Positions 1-8,088 of a DNA stretch of 64,000 nucleotides are shown one piece after another (positions within the stretch are counted from its first letter, which is position 1; each line of letters opens with the position of its first letter). This DNA is from CAVSRC01 sp963785065 (GTDB taxonomy: Bacteria; Pseudomonadota; Alphaproteobacteria; Rhizobiales; Kaistiaceae), in contig CAWATX010000001.1 in NCBI GenBank assembly GCA_963785065.1, positions 124,001-188,000 of the forward strand. Direction: 5' to 3'. Position numbers and translations under genes: made by a program. The notes beneath the pieces were generated by a model. It worked only from the letters and a program-made list of their open reading frames with translations. It was not told the origin of the DNA and ran no database searches.

Positions 1-1
1 C

Positions 2-814
2 GACAGCGTCGTGCTCGCCACCAAGGCGCACCTGCCGATGAGTGATGATCCGAACAGCCAAGGCAACTCGCGGCGATGGCTCTTGCGGGCGGTCGACGAC
101 TCGCTGCGCCGCCTGCAGACGGACCATATCGACCTCTACCAGATCCACCGCCCTGCCCCCGACACCGACATCGAGGAGACGCTCTCCGCCCTCACCGATC
201 TCATGCGCGCGGGCAAGGTCCGCGCCATCGGCTCGTCGACCTTCCCGCCTTCCGAGATCGTCGAGGCGCAGTGGGTGGCGGAGAAGCGCGGGCTGGCGCG
301 CTTCCGCTCGGAACAGCCGCCCTACTCGATCCTCAACCGCGGCATCGAGCGTGAAGTGCTGCCGATCGCCGAGCGCTACGGCATGGGCGTGCTGGTGTGG
401 AGCCCGCTGGCGATGGGCCTGCTTACCGGCCGCTACCGCAAGGGGCAGCCGCTGCCCGACGGGCTCAGGATGCAGTATTTCCCCGAGCAGATGTCAGACG
501 AGCGCAGGCTGGATGCGGTCGAGCGACTGATCCCGCTGGCCGAGGAGGCGGGCCTGTCGCTCACCCACATGGCCATGGCCTTCGTCATCGCCCATCCCGG
601 CGTCACCTCGGCGATCCTCGGCCCACGCACGATGGCGCATTTCGACGACCTGCTGGCCGGCGCCGAAGTGCGCCTCACCGATGACATCCTCGACCGGATC
701 GACGCGATCGTTCCGCCCGGCACCGAGGCCGGACCGATGCTGAACTACGACCCGCCGGCAATCGTGAACGCCGTCCTGCGCCGTCGTCCGCCCGCCGAGC
801 GCACCGCCGCCTGA
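2..814 (+). CDS. Aldo/keto reductase, 5' end cut off by window
   Basis: An NAD(P)H-dependent aldo/keto reductase of the Tas/PdxI type, cytosolic, reducing carbonyl substrates; the substrate cannot be told. The frame is already open at the window edge, so the N-terminus with the first strands of the TIM barrel is missing. The catalytic lysine is in the visible LATK motif (visible residue 8) and the catalytic histidine in YQIHRP. The C-terminal part has the usual cofactor-binding features, including SAILGPR. About 270 residues are visible out of the 310-350 usual for the family. It ends 2 bases before the convergent LysE gene, so it is probably the last gene of its transcript. Confidence 0.85.
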   Translation, partial: DSVVLATKAHLPMSDDPNSQGNSRRWLLRAVDDSLRRLQTDHIDLYQIHRPAPDTDIEETLSALTDLMRAGKVRAIGSSTFPPSEIVEAQWVAEKRGLARFRSEQPPYSILNRGIEREVLPIAERYGMGVLVWSPLAMGLLTGRYRKGQPLPDGLRMQYFPEQMSDERRLDAVERLIPLAEEAGLSLTHMAMAFVIAHPGVTSAILGPRTMAHFDDLLAGAEVRLTDDILDRIDAIVPPGTEAGPMLNYDPPAIVNAVLRRRPPAERTAA

Positions 815-816
815 AG

Positions 817-1449
817 TCAGGTGAGCCCTGGCCACGCCTCGGCGACCAGACGCGCGGCGAGCACCAGCATGACCACCCCGATCAGCGTGTCGAGGACCTG
901 CCAGGCCCTCGGCCGGGCAAAGACCGGCGCCGCCAGCCGGGCGCCGTAGCCCAGGCCATAGAACCAGATGAGCGAAGCCAGCCCCGCCCCGGCGCCGAAG
1001 GCGACAGCGCCGGTGCCGGGATGGCGGCCGGAGAGCGCGCCGATCAGCACCACCGTGTCGAGATAGACGTGCGGGTTGAGGAAGGTGAGCGCCAGGCAGG
1101 TGGCGATGGTGGCCGCGAGCCCGGCCGTGGCACGGTCGGCCGGGGTGAGTGCGCCCGGCCGCAGCGCCCTGCGGAACGAGATCAGGCCATAGACCGCGAG
1201 GAAGACGGCACCGCCGAGGCTGACCGCGGTCAGCAGCGCCGGCGCCTCGCGGACCAGCGTGCCGAGCCCGGCGACGCCGGCGGCAATCAGAATGACATCG
1301 GAGAGGAAGCAGATGCTCGCCACCGCAAAGACGTGGCGGCGCGCCAGCCCCTGCCTGAGGACGAAGGCGTTCTGCGCCCCGATGGCGACAATCAGACTGG
1401 CGCCGAGCAGGAAGCCCTCGATCGCGGCGGACAGAAGCGGCTCGTCCAT
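817..1449 (-). CDS. LysE/ArgO-family amino-acid exporter
   Basis: An inner-membrane exporter of the LysE/ArgO/RhtB superfamily that moves basic or other amino acids out of the cell. The 210 residues contain about six hydrophobic segments. The family signature GAQNAFVLRQG is near residues 24-34, and the NPHVYLDT motif sits in the middle of the protein. Both favour the LysE/ArgO branch over RhtB, but the exact substrate is inferred. The gene lies 6 bases downstream of the SRAP gene on the same strand and may be co-transcribed with it. No LysG/ArgP-type regulator lies next to it, although such a pairing is common. Confidence 0.85.
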   Translation of the reverse strand: MDEPLLSAAIEGFLLGASLIVAIGAQNAFVLRQGLARRHVFAVASICFLSDVILIAAGVAGLGTLVREAPALLTAVSLGGAVFLAVYGLISFRRALRPGALTPADRATAGLAATIATCLALTFLNPHVYLDTVVLIGALSGRHPGTGAVAFGAGAGLASLIWFYGLGYGARLAAPVFARPRAWQVLDTLIGVVMLVLAARLVAEAWPGLT

Positions 1450-1455
1450 CGCGGC

Positions 1456-2142
1456 TCAGAGCAGTCTCGGCTCGAGCGGTTCGAGCACGCCCGGATCGTC
1501 ATTGTCGGCCTTGTTGACCCGGTTGGAGATGGCGACTGCTTCGAACAGATCGTCCGGCGCGGGCCTCAGCAGCGCACTCGCCTCTACCGGGTCACCGGTC
1601 AGCCATTGCTCGAAGTCCTCCGGCGCGATCACCACCGGCATGCGGTCGTGGATCGGCGCCACCGTGCCGTTGGCCGCGGTGGTGACGATGGCGCCGGAAT
1701 CGATCTCGCCGCCGGTCACCCGGTCAGCCCACGTCTCCCACAGGCCGGCGAAGGCGATCGGCCCGCCGCGCCGCGGCCTCAGCCAGAAGGGCTGGCGCGT
1801 CCTGCCCGAATTCGACCCCGGCATCTTGCGCCATTCATAGAAGCCGGAGGCCGGCACCAGGCAGCGGCGGTAGCGCATGGCGGCGCGGAAAGAGGCTTTG
1901 TCCAGAATCCCTTCGGCGCGGGCGTTGATGAGAAGCGAGAAGCTCTTCGGCTCCTTCACCCAGGAGGGCACCAGCCCCCAGCGCACCAGGGCGAAGCGGC
2001 GGGCACCGGCGACCATGCGCACGATGGCGATCGGCTGGGTGGGGGCGATGTTGTAGCGCGGCGGGAAGTCCTCGCCGTCGAGATAGCCGAACAGGGCTTC
2101 CAGTTCTTCGCGCGTGGCGGTCAGGACGAAACGTCCGCACAT
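1456..2142 (-). CDS. SRAP domain protein (YedK/HMCES type)
   Basis: An SOS-response-associated peptidase family protein. Family members shield abasic sites in single-stranded DNA by forming a covalent thiazolidine link through Cys2 once the initiator methionine is removed. Here the protein begins MCGRF, and the other conserved active-site residues are visible: Asn31 in RYNIAPTQ, Glu103 in GFYEWRK and His165 in IHDRMP. At 228 residues it has the normal length. I see no GTTC-N7-GTTC SOS box in the 110 bases upstream, so damage induction is not shown by the sequence. The downstream neighbour is the LysE exporter. Confidence 0.92.
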   Translation of the reverse strand: MCGRFVLTATREELEALFGYLDGEDFPPRYNIAPTQPIAIVRMVAGARRFALVRWGLVPSWVKEPKSFSLLINARAEGILDKASFRAAMRYRRCLVPASGFYEWRKMPGSNSGRTRQPFWLRPRRGGPIAFAGLWETWADRVTGGEIDSGAIVTTAANGTVAPIHDRMPVVIAPEDFEQWLTGDPVEASALLRPAPDDLFEAVAISNRVNKADNDDPGVLEPLEPRLL

Positions 2143-2252
2143 GATTGGTCCAGCTACGTCCGTTGATGTGCCGATTCAATAGGAGTTGCGTGGAATGCGG
2201 AAGAGAGAGCGCTTCGCGGGCGTCTCGCGCGTTGTCCACGGCCGCGGAGTCA

Positions 2253-2999
2253 TCATCCCATCGCTCGGTAGAAAGGCGGCTTGATGTCGAGGATCACTTC
2301 AACGCCCGGGACCGGGCTGCTCTCAAGGTGGCTCTCAATTTGCATCCGATACCTGTCTGCATACTCGTGGAGCAGGTCATCGAAATTCAAGACGACGTAG
2401 GCAATGAGTTTCGTTGCCACAGCGGCGTGATGAGCTTCTAGTTGAGACTTTGCGAGTGTGATGGTGTTGTTGAATTTCCTAATGAACATCTGGTCCAATT
2501 GCCCGGCGACGCTCGATACCGCACCTGCACGAGCGCGCTCAACCTCGGCGTCCGAAACGTTGATCGTCTTGACCTCGCAAAGCGCAATCTCTGCCCCCCG
2601 CTTCGCCTCAAGGTCGGGGGTTTGTTCATCCCTTCGTTTGGCGCGCGGCAGGAAGCGAATGTCCGTATATCCAACCCGCTTCAGATATCGATAGCCCTTT
2701 GCCTCGTTGAGCTTGTCAAAGACAGCCTGCCATCCGCGCTTTGGATCCTTCCGTTCGAGCAGTTTCAGGCCCCGTATCTCCTCCTTGAAAGATCTCCACG
2801 CTGCCCCGTCGAGGCACTGCAAATCATCCTCGACATCGCGAAACTGCTTCAACTTCTGCGGTGTCTTACCCAACGACTTCTCGAAGTCCTGAAAGTAGGC
2901 CTCCGCCGGCAGCGGATACGGCAGGAGATCGTGAAGCTCGAAAAGGCGCGGAAGTTGCCTGCGATACCTGGGCTTGCGTTGACTCAAGTCGACGGCCAT
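2253..2999 (-). CDS. Hypothetical protein with PD-(D/E)XK-like motif
   Basis: I do not recognise a named family. The 248-residue product (from the ATG at 2999) is hydrophilic and has no signal peptide or membrane segment. A PD-(D/E)XK nuclease-like signature is present: Pro128-Asp129, then Glu142-Val-Lys144 within a predicted strand (IALCEVK). A helical segment with several Asn, Gln and Lys residues follows. The frame stays open upstream to a TTG at 3071, but that extension looks non-coding. The gene is visibly poorer in GC than its neighbours and uses AT-ending codons more often, which suggests recent acquisition. A role as a solitary nuclease is inference from the motif only. Confidence 0.6.
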   Translation of the reverse strand: MAVDLSQRKPRYRRQLPRLFELHDLLPYPLPAEAYFQDFEKSLGKTPQKLKQFRDVEDDLQCLDGAAWRSFKEEIRGLKLLERKDPKRGWQAVFDKLNEAKGYRYLKRVGYTDIRFLPRAKRRDEQTPDLEAKRGAEIALCEVKTINVSDAEVERARAGAVSSVAGQLDQMFIRKFNNTITLAKSQLEAHHAAVATKLIAYVVLNFDDLLHEYADRYRMQIESHLESSPVPGVEVILDIKPPFYRAMG

Positions 3000-3112
3000 T
3001 TGGATGTTCCGCTGTGAGCTCAGGGTGCGGTGCTCGGTTGGCGGGGTCCGGTCGTTCAGGATAGCAAACAATTTCGCTTCAACGCTGCAGCCTTTCGGCT
3101 ACGGTCGGCGCA

Positions 3113-3547
3113 ATGGATTCACCCTCCCCGATCCCGCCCAGACGGCCAGTGCTTGGCGTCAGCGCGCTGGTCCGCCGCGATGGCAAGGTGCTGCTGGTGC
3201 GCCGCGGCAGGCCGCCCTCGCCCGGCCTGTGGAGCCTGCCCGGCGGCAAGGTGGAATTCGGCGAGCGCCTTGAGGTGGCCGCAATCCGTGAGATTTCTGA
3301 GGAAACCGGAATCGCCATAGACCGGCTGGAGCGGATCGACATGGCGGAGATCGTGCTGCGAGACGCTGCCGGCTCCGTCGATTGGCACGCGGTACTGGTC
3401 GTCTTCGCCGGGCGTTATGTTGCCGGCGACGTGACGGCCGGCGACGATGCGGCCGATGCGCGCTGGGTGGACCGCGAAGGCCTCGCCCGGCTCGAGCTGA
3501 CGGAGGATACGAGGCGCGTGATCGAGACACATGGATTGACCCCATGA
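3113..3547 (+). CDS. NUDIX hydrolase (ADP-ribose pyrophosphatase-like)
   Basis: A cytosolic NUDIX pyrophosphohydrolase of 144 residues that cleaves nucleoside diphosphates linked to another moiety. The complete NUDIX box is visible at residues 45-67: G45-x5-E51-x7-R59-E60-x2-E63-E64-x-G66. The preceding LVRRGRPPSPGLWSLPGG stretch is typical of the COG1051 ADP-ribose or sugar-nucleotide branch. The substrate is unproven. The stop codon overlaps the start of the following TIGR02301 gene as ATGA, so the two are translationally coupled. The pairing suggests a shared transcript, not necessarily a shared pathway. Confidence 0.9.
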   Translation: MDSPSPIPPRRPVLGVSALVRRDGKVLLVRRGRPPSPGLWSLPGGKVEFGERLEVAAIREISEETGIAIDRLERIDMAEIVLRDAAGSVDWHAVLVVFAGRYVAGDVTAGDDAADARWVDREGLARLELTEDTRRVIETHGLTP

Positions 3548-3945
3548 CCAGGACCATCGGCCTCGCCATCGTCGCGGCGCTGGCGCTCTTCCTCTCGGTG
3601 ATGCCGCTTTCCGCGCGCGCCGAAGGCGCGACCACGCCGGCCACACCGGGCTATCAGGCCGACCTCCTGCGGCTCTCCGAGATTCTCGGCGCCGTGCAGT
3701 TCCTGCGCGAGCTGTGCCACACCGACGAGGGCTCGCTGTGGCGCGACCAGATGCAGGGGCTGATCGACGCCGAGCAGCCGGACGCCGAAACGCGGGCGCG
3801 CATGATCGACCGCTTCAACCGTGGTTATGAAAGTTACCGGTCGGTCTACCGAGTGTGCACCAATTCGGCCCGCCTGGCGGTCGATCGCTACCTGCAGGAA
3901 GGCGCGGAAATTGCCGCCGAAGTCACGGCTCGCTACGGAAAATGA
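3544..3945 (+). CDS. TIGR02301-family secreted protein
   Basis: A 133-residue protein of the rhizobial TIGR02301 family, whose function is unknown. The N-terminus is a clear signal peptide with hydrophobic core IGLAIVAALALFL and an Ala-x-Ala cleavage site near residue 26, so the mature part is periplasmic. The mature part has the conserved LLRLSEILGAVQFLRELC and FNRGYESYRSVYRVC segments. Two cysteines, one in each segment, could form a disulfide. The start is the ATG overlapping the NUDIX stop. The family is largely restricted to Hyphomicrobiales, which supports the taxonomic placement of the window. Confidence 0.85.
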   Translation: MTRTIGLAIVAALALFLSVMPLSARAEGATTPATPGYQADLLRLSEILGAVQFLRELCHTDEGSLWRDQMQGLIDAEQPDAETRARMIDRFNRGYESYRSVYRVCTNSARLAVDRYLQEGAEIAAEVTARYGK

Positions 3946-3948
3946 TGG

Positions 3949-3996
3949 TTAACCGATGGTTAACGGAAACCCCTAAGATTTTAATGACGCGTTAAC
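3949..3996 (+). promoter_or_regulatory. Two CtrA-like boxes (TTAA-N7-TTAAC)
   Basis: Two copies of the alphaproteobacterial CtrA recognition pattern lie in the gap between the TIGR02301 gene and the next small gene. Box 1 is TTAA at 3949-3952, seven bases, then TTAAC at 3960-3964. Box 2 is TTAA at 3981-3984, seven bases, then TTAAC at 3992-3996. Both match the published consensus spacing exactly. Box 2 ends about 70 bases before the first candidate start of the gene at 4065. Binding by CtrA is inferred. Confidence 0.6.
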
Positions 3997-4064
3997 CGTT
4001 TCTTCACGATGTGCTGGCGCGCCGCCGCCACCGTGCTACGTTGCCTAAGCATTAACCCTCGCCG

Positions 4065-4361
4065 ATGATCCGCAGCGGGCGCCCAAAACCCATGACGATT
4101 GCGACCGGACTGGCTCCAGCCGCCAAGGAAGAACGCTCGATCGCCGAGAAGAAGCGCTTGGCGCTCACCTATCTCAGCGACGCCTGGGACGAGGCGCTGG
4201 GAGAGCGCATCGACCCCGACATCCTGGCAAACTCCGCCCTGTTTCTGGCACTGTCGGACCTCGTCGCCGCCTATGGCGAGGAGGCGGTCGCTGAATTCGC
4301 CAAGGCCCTGCCTAAGCGCATCGAGGCGTTCGAATTCAGCGTCGACGTCACCGTCCAGTAG
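4065..4361 (+). CDS. Small conserved hypothetical protein
   Basis: A 98-residue acidic-helical cytosolic protein of unknown function, resembling short conserved hypotheticals of rhizobia. It is mostly predicted helix, with the segment KKRLALTYLSDAWDEALGE followed by a run of Ala and Leu (ILANSALFLALSDLVAAYGEE). There is no signal peptide. Two starts are possible, 4065 and an in-frame ATG at 4092, and neither has a good ribosome-binding site. The gene stands alone behind two CtrA-like boxes, so it may be expressed in a cell-cycle-dependent way. No function can be assigned from sequence. Confidence 0.65.
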   Translation: MIRSGRPKPMTIATGLAPAAKEERSIAEKKRLALTYLSDAWDEALGERIDPDILANSALFLALSDLVAAYGEEAVAEFAKALPKRIEAFEFSVDVTVQ

Positions 4362-4507
4362 ACCGCCTCATCCTTTGCCCCCCCCGGGCCTGACCGGGGG
4401 ACGCCCGTCCGTGGGCCGGTGGCGAGTGGCGGCGTTCAGTCCTGTGGCCGGCCCTCCGGCTTTGCCCTAGGATGCGCCCGGGACGACGCCGGGCCTGAGG
4501 GGCAGCT

Positions 4508-5227
4508 ATGCGGCAGATTTCTCCGCTGAACCGTGTCTTGCGGACATTTGGGCTGGCGCTGGCCGCCATGCTCCTGGGGCTGAACGCAGCGCCGGGGCCG
4601 GCGCGCGCCGTGCCGGAAGGCAATCCCGTACAGACCGAGACCATCGTCGTTCCGCCGGACAAGGCGATCGAACCGGTCATGCCGGGCGTGCCGTCCGACA
4701 ATGCGGCGCCGTCCGACACTGCGGAGCCGCCGGCGACCGCCGCTCCCCCGCCCGATATGCCGGTACCGGAGGTCTTCTACGACACCTCCAAGCTGCCGGT
4801 GCCGGTGGCGCGTCTGCGCCAGCAGATCATCGACGCCGCGGCGACCGGCGACCTCGAGAAGCTGCGGCCGATCATCGAGGCCAACGACCCGCCGCCGCAA
4901 CTCAGCTTCGACGAGATCGGCGACCCGATCGCCTTCCTCAAGTCTTCCTCCGGCGACGAAGGCGGTCGCGAGATCCTGGCAATCCTCACCGAGGTGCTGG
5001 AGGCCGGCTATGTCCATGTCGGCGCGGGCACCAAGGACGACATGTATGTCTGGCCTTACTTCGCCTATTACCCGGTCGACAAGCTGTCGCCGCGGCAGCT
5101 GGTCGAGCTGTTCAAGCTGGTCTATGCCGGCGACTACGAGGATATGAAGGCCTACGGCGCCTACCTCTATTACCGCGTCGGCATCTCCCCGGACGGCTCC
5201 TGGCGATTCTTCGTCTCCGGGGATTGA
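4508..5227 (+). CDS. Secreted hypothetical protein with Pro/Ala-rich linker
   Basis: A 239-residue exported protein. It has an N-terminal signal peptide (RTFGLALAAMLLGL core, Ala-rich cleavage region near residue 34). A low-complexity linker rich in Pro, Ala, Asp and Thr follows at about residues 40-85. The C-terminal globular domain runs from about residue 88 and includes LRQQIIDAAATGDLEKLRPI, DEIGDPIAFLKSSSGDEGG and a tyrosine-rich end (YVWPYFAYYP, YLYYRVGI). This domain architecture is familiar from periplasmic proteins of rhizobia, but I know of no assigned function. The gene is flanked by a short CtrA-associated gene and the cyclase gene and looks monocistronic. Confidence 0.75.
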   Translation: MRQISPLNRVLRTFGLALAAMLLGLNAAPGPARAVPEGNPVQTETIVVPPDKAIEPVMPGVPSDNAAPSDTAEPPATAAPPPDMPVPEVFYDTSKLPVPVARLRQQIIDAAATGDLEKLRPIIEANDPPPQLSFDEIGDPIAFLKSSSGDEGGREILAILTEVLEAGYVHVGAGTKDDMYVWPYFAYYPVDKLSPRQLVELFKLVYAGDYEDMKAYGAYLYYRVGISPDGSWRFFVSGD

Positions 5228-5290
5228 GCGCGCCCTTCGGCCGCCAACTGCCGGCTGGCGCCGGCAGCCGTTATCCAATACGAGTCGCTG

Positions 5291-7045
5291 ATGTCTGACG
5301 GACGCACGACACGCCGGCTCGCCGCCATTTTGGCGGCAGATGTCGTCGGCTATTCGCGCATGATGGGCAGCGACGAGGCCGGTACGCTGGCCGCGCTCAA
5401 ACGCCACCGCGAGGCCCTGTTCGATCCGGCGGTCGCCGCGCACAACGGTCGGATCGTCAAGCTGATCGGCGATGGCACGCTCGTCGAATTCGCGAGCGTC
5501 GTCGATGCCGTCAACTGCGCTCTGGCAATTCAGCGCGCCATGCACGGGCAGATGCAGTCGAGCGGCCCGGGCATCACCCTCAGGATCGGCGTCAATCTTG
5601 GCGACATCATCATCGACGGCGACGATATCTACGGCGACGGAGTCAATGTTGCCGCCCGTCTGGAGCCGCTGGCCGAGCCCGGCGGCGTCTGCGTTTCCTC
5701 GATCGTCCACGAAAGCGTCGGCAACCGCATCGACGTCGTTCTGACCGACGCCGGCGAGGTGACGGTCAAGAACATCTCCCGGCCGATCCGGGTGTGGAAA
5801 TGGCACCCGCAGGCCGCCGGCCGCCCGCCGCGGCCGGAACCGGCTCCAGGCAAGCCGGACAAGCCGTCGATCGCGGTGTTGCCGTTCACCAACATGTCGG
5901 GCGACCAGGAGCAGGAATACTTCTCCGACGGCATCACCGAGGACATCATCACCGACCTGTCCAAGGTGGCCGGATTGCTGGTCATCGCGCGCAATTCGAG
6001 CTTCGCCTACAAGGGCAAGAACGTCGATATCCGCACCGTCGGCCGGGAACTCGGCGTTCGCTCGGTTCTGGAGGGCAGCATCCGTCGTGCGGGCAACCGC
6101 GTGCGGATCACCGCCCAGCTCATCGATGCCGCCGATGGCGGACACCTGTGGGCGGAGCGCTACGATCGTGACCTCACCGATATTTTCGCGGTGCAGGACG
6201 AGGTCACGCTACAGATCGTCAGCGCCCTCAAGGTTACTCTGAGCCCCGCCGAAAAGGCGCGGGTCGGCGAGACCGGCACCAGCAACGTCTCGGCGCACGA
6301 CGCCTTCCTGCATGGGCGCGAGCTCATCCTGGCCAAGACCAAGACGCGCGCCGCGTTCGAGCAGTCGATCGCGCTGTTCAACCAGGCGATCGCGCTCGAT
6401 GCCGGCTATGGCGCCGCCTATGCCGGGCTCGCCATGGCCCACAACGTCGACTTCCACAATCATTTCACCGACGACGCAAGCCACGCACTCGAGGTCGCCG
6501 CGGACTTTGCCGACAAGGCCGTCGGCTTGAGTCCGAATGATCCTTTCGTGCGCTTCGTCGCCGGGGTGGTCGCCACGTTCCGGGGCGATTTCGACCGTGC
6601 GGCGGAGGAGATCGACGCGACGCTGGCGTCAAATCCGAATTCCGCCGCCGCCTATGGCACCCGCGGGATGGCTTACGTCTACGCGGGCGATCCGCTGGCG
6701 GCGATACCGCAGATCGAAAAGGCGATCCGCCTGGATCCCGTCTCCACCGGCCACAATCTCCACTACCTCGGCACGGCCCACCTTACGGCGGGCAAGTACG
6801 AGGCCGCCGCCGCCCTGTTCCGCGAGCGAATCAGACTGGTTCCCGTCACCGACGTTTCGCGCGCCTACCTGGCTTCGGCGCTCGGCCACCTCGGGCACGC
6901 AGACGAGGCGCGCGCGGTCTGGCGTGAACTGATGGAAATCAACCCGAGCTATTCGTTCGACGCCCATGTCGGCCGCCTGCCGTTCAGGAACCCGGCGGAC
7001 GTTGAGCGGATCAGGGAGGGGCTGACGATGGCCGGGCTGCCCTGA
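5291..7045 (+). CDS. Class III adenylate/guanylate cyclase with TPR domain
   Basis: A 584-residue signalling protein. Residues 10-175 form a class III nucleotide cyclase domain with both metal-binding aspartates visible, Asp17 in LAADVVGYS and Asp61 in IGDGTL. A Pro-rich linker follows (about 178-195). Next is a TolB-N/FlgO-like domain (about 196-330, SIAVLPFTNMSGD to DIFAVQDEV). The C-terminus is a set of TPR-like helices up to about residue 575. This is the usual layout of the large rhizobial cyclase-TPR family. It has no membrane segment and is probably cytosolic. The signal it senses is unknown. It is flanked by short gaps on both sides and looks monocistronic. Confidence 0.88.
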   Translation: MSDGRTTRRLAAILAADVVGYSRMMGSDEAGTLAALKRHREALFDPAVAAHNGRIVKLIGDGTLVEFASVVDAVNCALAIQRAMHGQMQSSGPGITLRIGVNLGDIIIDGDDIYGDGVNVAARLEPLAEPGGVCVSSIVHESVGNRIDVVLTDAGEVTVKNISRPIRVWKWHPQAAGRPPRPEPAPGKPDKPSIAVLPFTNMSGDQEQEYFSDGITEDIITDLSKVAGLLVIARNSSFAYKGKNVDIRTVGRELGVRSVLEGSIRRAGNRVRITAQLIDAADGGHLWAERYDRDLTDIFAVQDEVTLQIVSALKVTLSPAEKARVGETGTSNVSAHDAFLHGRELILAKTKTRAAFEQSIALFNQAIALDAGYGAAYAGLAMAHNVDFHNHFTDDASHALEVAADFADKAVGLSPNDPFVRFVAGVVATFRGDFDRAAEEIDATLASNPNSAAAYGTRGMAYVYAGDPLAAIPQIEKAIRLDPVSTGHNLHYLGTAHLTAGKYEAAAALFRERIRLVPVTDVSRAYLASALGHLGHADEARAVWRELMEINPSYSFDAHVGRLPFRNPADVERIREGLTMAGLP

Positions 7046-7152
7046 TCGGACGGGTCGCGTGAGCGCGACACTGGCGAACATCAGCCGTCTTGCTCCGCCG
7101 CCTTTCGCCACCTAGTTAGGCGCATGACATCAGCCGGGGCGGAGCATCTTGC

Positions 7153-8031
7153 ATGAGTGACGGTTCCATAGCGGTCCTTGCCCGTCGGGGCGTGGTGGCG
7201 GTCGCCGGACCGGATGCCGAGGCATTCCTCAACGATCTTGTGACGGCCGATATCAGCCGCGCCGGCCCGGGACAGGCGGCCTTCGCCGGTCTGCTGACGC
7301 CGCAGGGCAAGATCCTGTTCGACTTCATCGTGTTCCGCGACGGCGAACGCTTCCTGTTCGACCTGCCGCGCGGGACGACGGCCGATCTGGTCAGGCGCAT
7401 CGGCTTCTACAAGCTGCGCGCCAAGGTCACGGTCGCGGACATCTCTGCCGAGACCCGGGTGCTCGCCGTCTGGGGGGCGGAGGGCGTGCACCACATCGAC
7501 GGCGTCGCGGCACCCGATCCGCGCCTGGCGGCGCTCGGCTGGCGGATGGTGGCCCCGGCCGACCAGCCGCCGCTGCTCTCCGGCTTCGCGCCGGCGACGG
7601 CGGCCGACTACGATGCCCACCGCATTCCGCTCGGCATCCCCGAGGGCGGCATCGACTTCGCCTTCGGCGACGCCTTTCCCCACGACACCGACATGGACCA
7701 GCTTGCCGGCGTCGATTTCGGCAAGGGCTGCTATATCGGCCAGGAGGTGGTGTCGCGCATGGAGCATCGCGGCACCGCCCGCCGCCGCTTCGTCATAGCG
7801 CGCGCGACAGGCGCGCTTCCCCCTGCCGGCAGCGAGGTCAGCGCCGGCGGAAAGCCGCTCGGCACCCTCGGCTCCGCCGCAGGCGACACCGCGCTCGCGC
7901 TGCTCCGGCTCGACCGGGCGAAAGAGGCGATCGATGCCGGCACGCCGATCAGGGCCGGCGATGCGACGCTTTCCGTTTCGCTCCCCGGCTGGGCGACATT
8001 CGGCTGGCCGGCGGCCGCCGATAGGGACTGA
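7153..8031 (+). CDS. ygfZ: Folate-binding YgfZ/GcvT-like protein
   Basis: A tetrahydrofolate-dependent protein of the YgfZ (IBA57-like) family that assists iron-sulfur cluster assembly or repair. It is 292 residues long, in the family range. The signature K191-G-C193-Y-x-G-Q-E is complete, followed by VVSRMEHRGTARRRF. The N-terminal region has the GcvT-like fold and starts close to VLARRGVVAVAGPDA. It begins a same-strand run with the HD hydrolase (57 bases downstream), the tyrosine phosphatase and the NadQ-like regulator. Its link to those genes is positional only. It is distinct from the true gcvT at 56973-58142. Confidence 0.9.
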   Translation: MSDGSIAVLARRGVVAVAGPDAEAFLNDLVTADISRAGPGQAAFAGLLTPQGKILFDFIVFRDGERFLFDLPRGTTADLVRRIGFYKLRAKVTVADISAETRVLAVWGAEGVHHIDGVAAPDPRLAALGWRMVAPADQPPLLSGFAPATAADYDAHRIPLGIPEGGIDFAFGDAFPHDTDMDQLAGVDFGKGCYIGQEVVSRMEHRGTARRRFVIARATGALPPAGSEVSAGGKPLGTLGSAAGDTALALLRLDRAKEAIDAGTPIRAGDATLSVSLPGWATFGWPAAADRD

Positions 8032-8088
8032 CAGGCGCATCGGGAATCGGCGAAACTGGCGGCGCTTCAACGCCGGACCCGAAAGACC

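Noticed and set aside
4375..4400. CCCCCGGG/CCGGGG hairpin after the CtrA-linked small gene
   Set aside because: It has no T run, and the stem is imperfect, so a terminator could not be supported.
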